Assembly: GCA_016707175.1 (NCBI GenBank)
Contig: JADJIB010000011.1
Span: forward strand, 97,169 to 161,168
Reading direction: 5' to 3'
Source: Candidatus Phosphoribacter hodrii
GTDB taxonomy: Bacteria; Actinomycetota; Actinomycetes; Actinomycetales; Dermatophilaceae
Length of the DNA stretch: 64,000 nucleotides
The notes beneath the pieces were generated by a model. The model was not told where the DNA came from and did no database searches. It saw only the letters and a program-made list of their open reading frames with translations. The position numbers and the translations under genes are program-made. Below, piece by piece: positions 10,901-22,900 of this stretch. Positions within the stretch are counted from its first letter, which is position 1, and every line of letters begins with the position of its first letter.

Positions 10901-13900
10901 CCGCGACGGCCGGGTTCACCGTGACTGGCGGGGTCGAGATCGCCGTCAACACGAGCGCCGTGGCGGTTCGTGACTCCCTCACGGTAGGCACCGGAACGGT
11001 GTCCATCGACCTGCCCGCCGGACCCTACCTGCGGATCGCGGGGACCGGAGTCAGCCTCGACATCGCCGGCCAGACCCTGCAGGGCAATATCGCCGTGGAG
11101 CGATCGGTCTCGTTCGGCCCCGACGGAGTTGCCGGTGGCGGCGACGATCACACGATGGTGCGGATCGCCGCGACCGACGTGTCGATGTCGCTGGGCGACG
11201 GCACCCGCACGCTGGTGAGCCTCACCAACGGCCAGGCACTGCTCGTGCTCCCCGGCACCGGTCTCGCCGGGTCGATCAGCGGGACTCTTGCGGTGACCGG
11301 AGTCCCTGGGCTCACCCTCTCCGGATCGTTCGCTGTCGAGGTCAACTCCACCGGCGGCGCCGTCGACGAGACGTTCGTGGTCGGTGGGGTCACCACGACG
11401 ATCACCTTCGCTGCCAACGCCCCGCTGCGGGTGAGCGGCACCGGTGTGGTGCTCGGGATCGCCGGCCAGGTCTTGCAGGCCGACGTCATCATCACCAAGA
11501 GCACCACGTCGCTGACCGTTGACGTCACGAACGGGTCGCTGAGCTTCGGAACCGTCGACCAGCCCCTCGTGCGCGCCACCAACGTGCACGGAAACCTCGC
11601 CATGACGAGCACTGCGCTGTCCGGCAGCGTGACCGCCGACCTCACCGTCGACGTGTCGGGCTTCTCGGCAAGCGGGACGGTCGCGCTGAGTGTCAACACC
11701 GCTGGAACCGACCCTGGCGTCGAACTCGTGGTCACGAACGCGACGGTCACGGTTGCCGGGCAGAGCCTCGGTGCCGGCGAGTTGCGGGTGCGTCGGACCA
11801 CCGGTGCCACGGCTGAGGTCGTCATCGCAGTCACCGACCTGACGCTCTCGCTGGGCAGCTTCGTCACAGTGACGACTGCCAACCACTGGTCGGGCATCTT
11901 CCTCATCACACCAGCTGGGATCACGGCGGCGTTCAGCGGCGACCTGACGAATGTCTTCTCGATCCCGGGCATCACGGTCAGCGGCTCGGTGTCGCTCGTC
12001 GTCAACACGGTGCCCAGCGTTGTGTCCCGCCCCGACCTGGGTCTGAGCGTCGACGCGGGTCCGCTGGTCGGCGTGGACATCACCGCCGGTGTTCTTGCCG
12101 TGTCCGGTGGGCCCAGTTTCAGTGGCAACTTCACCCTCCTAAGCACCGCCGGCACCACGGTCATCGGGTTCAGCAACGTCATCGTCAACCTCACCCAGTC
12201 CGGAGGAGCCGCGGTCGGGATCACCGACGGCACGGGAGCCTTCCTCGTCACGTCGGGCACCTCAGGCGGCATCGCCGGACAGTTCTCGGGCGCAGTGGCC
12301 GTCGCGGGCGGGTCGCTCACCGCAGGCGCCCAAGTGTCCGTCCGCTACAACGGCACGACCGTTGCCATCGGCACGACCATCTCGGTGGGCGGCGTCGACC
12401 TGCCTCTCGTCTTCGCCGCCGACGAAATCGCGGACGCAACCGGTCCGTTCGTCGAGGTGTCGATTTCGGGCGCGCTGAAGCTCGGCGATTTCGTCGAGGT
12501 CTCGGGCACGATCACCTTCGGCGGCGGAATCGTGGCCGTCGACAACCTCACGGTCTTCCTTGGGCGCGGCCCCGGCTTCCTCGACGACGGCACGACGCTG
12601 AACCCCCTCGCCGTCGGCGTCTACGTCACGGGAGTGTCCGGGACGATCAGTGGGACAACCGGTAGCCGCTCTGTCGCCGTCAGTGGTGCCATCCACATCC
12701 AGGGCGTGCCCGGGCTGACCCTGGCCGGCACCGCCTCCGTGCGCTACAACGAGGGCTTGGAGACGACCCTGGGCGGCATACTCCTGCCGGCTGGAACCCC
12801 GACCGCTCCCTATGCCCTACTCATCGGTGACCTCACCCTGACCGTTGCCGGACAGGAACTCTCGGGAACCTTCGCCATCGAGACGCTCGGCAGCCAGGGC
12901 ATGCGGTTCGCCTTCGGCACCACGGCCGCCCCAGCGGGGAACCCGCTGCGAGTCTCGCTCGCCGGCGGGGTCGCGGTTGCTGAGGTCGCGTTCGGCGAAC
13001 TCATCGTCGGCCCGTCCGGCATCGCCGCTGCGCTGGCTGGCACCATCACCTTCGGTGGCACGCCGAGTTTCACGCTGACCGGCGGTATGAGCGTCCAGAT
13101 CAACACGACCACCAGCGAGAAGACCGTCAACGGCGTGACGCTGACTCCGTCCAGCGTGGCGGTCGTCTTCGGCTCGATCGCGTTCCCTGGGACGTTGACC
13201 GTCGCCGGACAGACCCTCACCGGCGTGTTCGGCCTCCGGCAGGTGACCGGCACCCAGATGCCTGATGCCCTGCCGGGGACACCGCCGCCCACGACCCTCG
13301 TGGTCCTGGCCACCCACGTCGGACTGAGCATCGGCACGGCCACCGCAGGTGTCCGGCTCACCGACGGCGAGGCCCTCTTCGTCATCACCTCGGACGGCAT
13401 TGCCGGGCGGGTCAGCGGTGCCGTGCAGATCCTTGTCCCCGGTGACGCGGTGACCTTCGCGGGCACCTTCAGCGTGGCCGTGAACTCCGGCGCGAATGCG
13501 GTGCGCCAACAGGCCACCGTCGATGCCGACACCACCCTCTCCCTCGACCTGCCGGCGGGACCGTACCTGCGGGTCGAGGGCCTCGGGGTCACGATGACGT
13601 TCGCCGGCCAGCGGATCTCGGGCGATTTCAGCCTCGAACGGGCCACCATCCCGGGGCCTGGCAACACCGTGGAGGCCGTCACCTCGATCGGACTGGCCAA
13701 CGTCTCCGTCGGCCTCGGCGACGGCACGACGGACTACGTCCGGCTGACCGACGGGACCGGCGGGTTCATCCTGCAGGCCGCCGGTGTTGCCGGCACCATG
13801 TCCGGGACGGTGGCCGTCACCGTGCCTGGTGTGACCTTGTCCGGTGATCTGACATTCACGATCAACACCTCTGCTGCTGGCGTCGCCACAACGATGACCG

Positions 13901-16900
13901 TCGGGACCACGACGATCGCCCTCAATGTCGAGGGCGGGCCGTATCTCAAGGTCAGCGGAACCGCGATCACGCTGTCGATCGGCTCCTTCGCCCTGCTCGG
14001 AGACGTCACCTTCGAGCAGCAGACCCTGGCCAGCGGAGCCAAACTGGTCAACGTCACGCTCGCCGTGACAGCCGACTTCGGCGCACCGATCGGCTCCCTC
14101 AGCCTCAGCGGCGCCCTGCAGATCGGCCCCGGCGGGCTGGCCGGCGTCCTGGCGCTCGCCGCCGTGTCGATCGACCTCGGCGGCGGGGTGAGCCTGGCCG
14201 CCTCGTCGCTGAGCTTTGAGGTCAACAACGCCAACACCCCCGTCACCCTGGCGGACGGCACGGCGCTGCCGGCCGGGCCCTACGTGCGCATGCTGGGGGA
14301 GGGCATCGCGCTGTCGCTCGGCGGCCCGACCCTGACGGCGTCGTTCAGCTTCACGTCTCAGGCGACCGCGGGGGGCGCCAAGCGCACCGTCGTCGCCGTC
14401 ACGGGCGGCAGCCTCACCCTGGCGGCGGGCCAGGCCGCGCTGCTCGAGGGCATCGAGGGCATCTTCATCGTCGCCCCCACCGGCCTCGCGGGCCGACTCG
14501 GCGGGACGGTCAACCTCGCCGGACTGCTGCCCGCCAGCGTCACGGTCACCGGCGCCTTCAGCCTGGAGATCAACAAGACGTCCTCGCGGGTGACTGAGTC
14601 CGTCACCCTCGCGGGGACCACCGTCAGCCTCGACGTGCCCGCTGGGCCTTTCGTGCGGGTCGCCGGCACCGGCATCGTCATCAACATCGCTGGCCAGAGC
14701 CTCACCGGAGACGTCGCCTTCGAACGCACCGCGAGCACGACGAAGATCACCATCGCCAACGCGTCACTGCGGCTCGGAGACGGGACGACCGACTTCGTCG
14801 TGCTCAGCAACGGCACCGGCGACTTCACCCTCGGTGGCACCGCTGCAGCGCCCACGATGATCGGATCGCTGAGCGTTGACGTCGCGGTGCTGGTGCCTCA
14901 GGTGTCCCTGACCGGCACGCTGAGCCTGCAGGTCGAGCAGACCTCGACGGCCCGCACGCTGCGGGTGGGCGGCACCGGTGTGGCGCTCGTCATCGCCGGT
15001 CAGCGGCTCGGTGGCGACTTCTGGTTCGAGCAGAGCACCGCGGGCACGACCCGCACCATCAAGGTGAGCGCCAGCAACGTCAGCCTCTTCCTCGGCGACC
15101 CGGGTGCCACGACGGCGACGACGGACGACCGGGGTCTGCAGCTCACCGGCGGAACCGGCTCGATGTTGCTCACCTCGACTGGAATCGCCGCCAGCGTCAG
15201 TGGCACCATCGCGCTGGTCGGCCTCGACGACCTGCCCTTCTCGCTCGGGTCGTTGACCGTGGCCCTGCAGATCAACACGATGCCGACGGCGGTCGTCGAC
15301 ACGGCGCTCAGCCTCGACCTACCGGCCGGGAAGTTCATCCGGGTGCAGGTGGGCACCCTCGCCGCTCCGGTCACCGTGACGATGTTCGGCCAACAGTTCG
15401 GCGGCGTCTTCGCCTTCGAGCAGGTTCGCTCGGCCGGCCCTGACAAGGTCTCCAACACGACGGACGACGTCAACGTCATCCGCATCCAGGCCACCGCGGT
15501 GTCGCTGTTCCTCGGCGACAACGGGGGCACCACCGCCGACCTCACCGACGACGTCGGGGTGCGGGTCAGCAATGGGTCGGCGCTGCTGCTCATCACCTCC
15601 CAGGGGATTGCCGGGTCCATCTCGGCGACGGCGACGATCAGTCTCGGCTCGGGCATCGGTGCCATCAGCGCGACCGTGGGTGTCGAGATCAACCAGTTGC
15701 GCCAGACCATCAACGGCAAGGTCATGCCCATCGCGGTGAACGAGACCTTCGTGCTGGACGGCGTGACCAGCACCCTGAGCCTGCCCGCCGGCTCCTACCT
15801 GTCGGTGTCCGTGACCGGGCTGTCGCTCGAGATCGCCGGGCAGCGGCTCACTGCCGACATCGCGTTCCAGCGCGCGGCCCGCCTGGCCGCAGACGGCTCG
15901 ATCCTCACCCCGGCCACGCCCGTCTACGACGTCTTCGTGCGGCTGGACAACGTCAGCCTGCGCCTGGGCACGCCGGAGCGCGACATCGTCGTCGTCAGCA
16001 ACGGCAGCGGCGTGTTCGCGATCTTCGGTGCGACGGCGGGCACCCCGGGTGGCCTGGCCGGGAGCCTGTCCGCCGACGTTGCCATCGACATCCCCGGCGT
16101 GACCTTCACCGGGTCCTTCGAGGTCGCGATCAACACGACGACCATCGTGCGGACCATCGACGGGGTCGACATCGCCCGCGGTGTCAAGGTCAGCGCCCTC
16201 AACATCGAGCTCACCGCATTCGGGCAACGCCTCACGGGCAACTTCGCCTTCGCCAAGGACACGACGACCGGGGCGATCACCCTGGCTCTGAGCAATGTCA
16301 GCCTTGAACTCGGCGACGGGACGACGACCTTCGTCACGGTCACCATTGCCAGCGGCGCGCTCCTCATCACCCCGACCGGCCTGGCCGGCTCGGTGGTTGC
16401 AGGCATCGTGCTCAGCCCCGACCTGATCAGCGACTTCACGCTGACGGCCGACGTCATCCTCCAGATCAACACCGGTCCCACCGACGTCAACCAGACGCTC
16501 ACGGTGGGCGGGAGTGACATCTCGCTCGTCGTCCCCAAGAACACCCTGCGCGTCCAGATCGGTCTCATCGGTCGCCCCGCCCAGATCACCCTGCTCGGTC
16601 AGCGTCTCTCGGCCGTCGTCGTCGTCACTCAGACCAAGACCGCCGCCGGCACCAAGGTCGTGCGGATGGCCTTCACCGACGTCAACCTCTTCCTCGGCGA
16701 CGACAAGGGCACCGCCGAGACGACAGACGACATCGGCGTCAACCTCACCGACGGCTCCGGCGCACTCTTGCTCACCCCAGCAGGCTTCGCCGGCGAGTTC
16801 GACGGCGACGTCGCCTTTGTCGCCCCGGCGGGCTTCCCGGTCCAGTTCAGTGCCCACCTCACCCTGCAGATCAACAACCTCGCGGTCGCCGTCAACGAGA

Positions 16901-19900
16901 CGATGCAGTTCCTCGGTGTCGACGTCACCACGACCACCCAGGGCACAGCCGTCGCGGCCGAGGTCCAGCAGGTCACCGTCAACGTCCCCGCCGGCTCCTT
17001 CACCCTCGCCTACGACACCAACGGCAACGGCCGCATCGACGCGGCCGAGATCACGGCCCCGCTCGTGGTCGGCGCCTCCGCTTCGGACGTCCAGACCGCA
17101 CTCAACACCCTCGTCGGCGGCGCCGGCGTCACCGTGGTCACCACGGCCACTGGGTATGCCGTGACGTTTGCCGACTCCGGCAACAGGGGCCAGTTGCAGG
17201 CCAACGTCCGCCTGCTCGTCCTTCCGCGCGGCCCCTACCTGCGCTTCGTCGCTGCCGGCGTGGACATCGTGACCTCCGGCGTCACCATCCACGCCGACCT
17301 CGCCTTCGAGCGGGTCGGCCCGGTGGGCGCCCAGGTCACCAAGATCGCCTTCGCCAACGCAAGTGTCTCGAGCACCGCGACAATCGACGGCGGGACCAAC
17401 CCGGGGCTCAAGGACGCGCAAGGTGCGTTGATCATCTTCAGCCCGGGGACGGCAACCGACGACGCCGTCCCCACCACTAAGACGACGCTCGGTGGGGTCG
17501 CCGGCATCCTCACCGGCCGGGTCGCTGCTGGCAACTCCTCGTTCGCCCTCGATGCCTCCGTCGGTTTCTCGGTCAACACGACGGGCGTCATCGTCCACCA
17601 GTCGGTCGACGTGGGCGGCACCGTCATCAGCCTCGATCTCGCGGCCAGCCCCGCGTTCACCTTCATCGTCCAGAACCTCGACTTCCAGTTCGGCGACATC
17701 CTTGAGATCCGCGCCGGTCAATTCAGCATCGGAAGCGGCAGTTTCAGCGGCACCGGCCTGGAGATCTTCGTCGGCAAGGGTCCGTCCAAACTCGACGACG
17801 GTTCGACCAACCCGGACGCCATCGGCCTGTTGATCCGCAACGCCTCGCTCGCGTTCATCAACAACCCCAACAACGGCTTCGCGATCAAGGTCACCGGCAC
17901 GCTGGCCCTCCTCGGGTTGGACGGCCTGTCCGTGAGTGGCACGGTGGCCTTCGAGGCCAACACGTCGACCCAGGCCCTGACCCCGCCCGGATCGTCCACC
18001 CCGCTCGTCGCAGGCCGCTACTCGTTCATCGCCACGGGCGTCTCGATCTCGGTGGCTGGCATCTTCGCCATCACTGGCAACCTCGGCCTGACCCGTGCCC
18101 CCAACGGTGACCTCGACATCTTCTTCAACCCGGCGTCGGTCGCGGTGTCGATCAGCGGAACCGAGATCGCCCGACTCAGTGGCTTCGCGTCCTTCACCAT
18201 CTCGTCGGTCACCGGCTTCCGGCTCAACAACTTCAAGGTCGACAACTTCGACCTGTTCCCGAGCGGGACCCCACTGACGGCCTTGGCTGCGACCGCGACG
18301 ACTGCCCCCGTCCTCTTCCCGACGGCCGACCTGGCCAGCCCGCTCAAGGGCGCCGTCACCAACTCCGCCACGGTGGGCACGTCGATCACCGTCGTCTTCA
18401 ACGACGTCAACGGGGTCGGGCTGCGTCCCGAAACGATCCGCGACAGCGACCCAGAGTTCGACCTGCTCGTCAACGGGTCGCCGTCAACGGTGACGGTCAA
18501 CGGCATACCCACTGCTGTTGCGGGCAAGGTCAACACCTGGACCTACACGCTGTCCGGTGCGCTTCCGGCCGACGGCCTGGTGACCGTTCGGTTCCGCCAG
18601 GCCGGGTTCTCAGACCTGGGCGGATCCATGAACATGAGCGAGGACGAGCAGTTCGTCCTCTTCACTCCGACACCGACCAACCCGCGTCCGGGCCCCGTCG
18701 CGCAGCTGGCGAACCCGAGCGGCGGCGGGACGATCACCGCGGCCCAGATCAACGCCCAGCGCTACATCGATGTCACCTACACCTCGCTGCCGGCGGCCAC
18801 CGGGGGAGTGCTCGACCCGATCATCAAGTCGTCCATCGAGACCTCGGTTGCGCCGTTCAAGATCACCGGCGCGGGCATCGCCGACCTGGCGCTCGACCCG
18901 GTCACCGGTGCTCCGCTGATCGTCGGTCAGCCCCTGCTTATCAGCGGCCGGGCCGCGACGGCGACGACGGTCACCTACCGCTACTTCCTCAAGGACAAGA
19001 ACACCGCCAACACCATCGGCATGTTCACCAGCGGCGCGATCCAGGTGGAGTTCTTTGCTGAGCGGATCCGCAGCGGCCCCGTCGACGGGACGTATGTCAG
19101 CAAGAACGCGGCCCAGAGCCAGTCCTTCACCATCAACGCATCCGCGCCCGGCGCAGCGACGACCGGTGGCCCGATCGCGCTCGGCCCGTTGACGCTGCAA
19201 GGGCCGAGCGTCGGCCTGGCCGACTTCGGGTTCGCCGACGGCATGGTCGTCCTCACCATTGCGGTGGGAGTCGACAGGGCCAGCCTCAACTTCGGCGGCT
19301 CGGCCACCAACAACACGACCACTCCGACGACGGCGCAGTCCAACAGCGGCATCACGGTCGACCTCATCGGCATTCTCGGCACCTTCGACCTCGCGGTCGA
19401 TGTGTTCGGCCTGCTCGGCGGCAACGTCCGGGTCGAGCCGACCGGCAAGTGGAACCTGCGGGTCGCCTCTCTCGAAGCCGAGATCCCCAACCTGGCCAAG
19501 CTCACGGCCGAGGGCATCCTCGTCGGTTATGACCCGGCGGCAGACGACAGCCAAGAGCTCATCCGGATCAACAGCGCCACACTCACCCTGCCGAAGTTCG
19601 GGATCACGGGCTCCATTCGCCCCTACGACCCCGCGCAGGCGTCGAACATCGCGGCCAACAACATCCGCGCCAACGACGAGCCGATGCTCGGCGTCATCCC
19701 TGGCCTGTCGATCCGCGGCAACGGCTTCAGCCTCGGCACCGCCGAGCTCGCCTATGGCCTCCCGCCAGAGGCGGGCGGGCTCACCCCGAGCAGCGGTGTC
19801 GTCGACGAGAAGATCACCTTCGGCGGCATACTCGAACTCGCTGACATCCGCGTCGGGGTGTCCGGGCTCACGGTGACCTTCGGCACCGAAACGACATTCA

Positions 19901-22900
19901 CCGGGCTGATCTACATCGCCTCCGGAGGGGCCAAGCTCTTCCCCAACGGAGCCTTCGGCGCCACGATCTCCGACCGACTCACGGCCGATGACCGCCGGCC
20001 GGATGGGACGGCAGACACCGAGGCGTTCCGGATCGCCGTCACCTTCGCCGCAGGCAAGGTCCAGGCCTTCCAGATGAGCATCGACACCCTTGAGGTGCGC
20101 CTCGGCACCTTCGTCACGCTCACCGCCCGGGACTTCCTTCTCGACACGGGCGCTGCGGGGAGCTCCGACCGGATGGTGCAGTTCGGCTCGATCGGCGCGA
20201 AGGTCACCATTGGTGCGCTCGTCATCGGCGGCGAAGGACGCAACTTCGCGATCCGCGGCGACGGGACCTTCGAAGCGCTGCAAGGCTTCGGCGTGTTCCT
20301 CTCCGTCGGGTCGGCGACCGGTGACTCGTTCCAGTGGCCGTCGTTCCTCCCGGTCCGCATCGACGCGCTCGGCATCCAGTGGGTCGACATCCAGAACGCC
20401 CCGGAGGACTTCGTCCTCACGCTGTCGGCGACCGTGACCGGGATCAAGGGCATGTCGGGGCTGGAGTTCAGCGGGTCGATCCAGGGCGTCAAGATCGCTC
20501 CGGCCCTGTTGGCCCAGGGCAAGTTCCCGATCATCGCCATCGACTCGATCGCCGTCCAGGTCAAGGGCAAGATGTTCGGCGGCGAGTTGGAGGCCGGCCT
20601 GGTCGGCGGCATTCTGCGCCTGGACAGCAACTTCGCGATCATCGGCACCTTCGACACGACCACCCCGGTCGCGCAGCGCATCTTCTATCTCGGCATCTCT
20701 GGAGGCTTCTCCATCGCCGGGATGGCCGGCCTGACGATCCGGATCGGGCTCTCGGAGCTCGGCCCGTTGCAGGTCTTCATCAACGTCGAAGTCCCGGGCG
20801 GCGTCCTGCTCGAACCGACCACTGGGCTGACGCTCAACGACTTCTCCGCAGGCGTGGAGTTCTTCAAGACCCTCCCGTCGATCGACGACCCGCTCGCGCT
20901 GCGCTCCTCGGCCTTCGGTCTCCCGACGAACCTCACCGCCGACCAGTGGATGGCCGGCCTGCAGTCCCAGGTCGCCCTCCAGGCAAAGGCCATCTCGCTC
21001 AACCCGAGCCAGAGCGGGTTCGAGGCGGCCTTCACCTCGCCGATGGTCATCACCGGCAGCGCGCGGGTCTACTCCATCTACACCTCGCAGGCCGTCTTCA
21101 ACGGTCTGGTGATGGTGAAGATCTCGACCGACGGCAAGATCCTCATCTCCGGAACGCTCAACTTCGCCGACAACAACATCTCGATCAGCGGTCGCCTGTA
21201 TGCCGATCTGTCCCGTGTCGCGACCGGCGACGTCGTCGTGCTGTTCCTCGCTGACGTGCCCGACCAGGTGCGCCTGCTCACGATCTACGGCAAGTTGAAG
21301 ATGGGCTTCCGCAACTCCTCCGGGCAAGAGGTCACCTTCGACGTCGTCGACGTTCCGGACCCGGCTGCCACGGTGACGGCTCCGACGGTCAACGTCGCCG
21401 CGCCGGTGGGCGGGGGCGGCACGATCGACGTGTCCCTCGCCAACGCGGGTAGCGGAGAGCGCACGATCGATGTCACGTTCACCCCGCCGGCCGGGGCGAG
21501 CCTGGACATCGCCAGCATCCTGGACTCCGCGCAGGAGTTCACCCTCACCGTCAACGGCGTCACGCGGACCATCACGAGCGGCATACCGGTCCCGATCATT
21601 GCCGTGACCACCTCCGAAGGCGTCATCTTCGTCCCTCTCGAGAGCGACGGCACGAAGGTGACCTACACCTACCGCAAACCGGGGGAGAGCTCCGACACCG
21701 TCGAGACGGTGGTAACCCTCGCCAGCCTCCCGGCCGGCAGTGACCTGATGACTGAGGCGGTCCGGATCAGTGGGACGACACGGTTCCGTTACGCCATCGG
21801 CGCGGCGCCACTGCCGCTGGGCACCGTCGCGCTCGCGTTCACTGCGGGTGGCGTCAAGAACCGTGACGTGACGACGACCTCCGGGACGACGGTCGGAGCA
21901 GGCAACGCGGCCACCACCGTGTCGTTCACCGTCACTGGCGTCAGCGCGGTCGTCGTCGACCCGGGCCCCGGCGGCACCGTGGACATCACCGTCGTCAACA
22001 ACCGCCCCTGGCTGACCTTCATCGACGTTGACTTCACCGTCGGCAGTGGCCGCACCATCGACCTCGCGTCCATCCTCGACCTGGCTCCCGAGATCAGCCT
22101 CGGCGGCTCCGGGCTCGGCAGCGCCGCACTCGACGGCACCCGAGTCCCGACCGTGCTGTCGGTCGACGCGACGACGGGCACGGTGCGCGTGCGGTTCTGG
22201 ACGACTGGTGCGTTCGCCGCTTCCGGCACGGTGACCGTGACTCCGCTGCTGCGCACCTGGGCCTTCACCGCCACCCTCAGCGCCGCCACGCTGGCGTCGG
22301 TCACCATCCCGGCCAACACGAGTGTGACGACCATCGCGGTCACCATCCCGGGCGTCACGGCCGACATGGCCTCGCTCAACGGCCTCTCGTTCGTTGACCT
22401 CGACGCCGCCGCGCCAGGCGTGCAGTTGTATGCCGCGTCCGGCCAGATCGTCACGCTCGACACGAGCCGAGCCATCGTCTGGAACGGCAGCGCGTTCCTC
22501 ATTCCGGTCATCGCAACGTCGAGCACGGCCCCTGAGCTGGAGGTCGAGGCTCAGATCCAAGCCGGGACCGTCTCGTGGACGAGCGCCCAGGACAGCGACT
22601 ACACCGGACGGACCGCCGCGGTCGCCCCGGCGACGGTCACCGGCGCCACGACCTACATCGACGTGACGTTCAGCCCGTCGATGGGTGCCCTGTTGACCCA
22701 GGGGTCCATCAACGGCGACGAGATCCTCCTCACCGGTGTGGGGGCCGCAGGCATCAGCCTGGTGTCCGGTGGCGCTGTCTACCTCCACGGCACGACCTGG
22801 CGGTTCGCCCTGTCCGGGCAGTTCGCCATCGGTGCGGTCAACGTCAACATCAAGCTCGACGCGTTCAGCGACAACTCCGGGCGCAGCCCACCTGCTGGCT

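Noticed and set aside
18610..22788. Very long reverse-strand open frame (about 1,390 codons) inside the giant gene; similar ones at 15319-17721 and 32942-35029
   Set aside because: The composition is dominated by Arg, Asp, Gly, Glu and His without domains, as expected from the antisense of GC-rich beta-repeat coding sequence. The forward frame has clear domains throughout.
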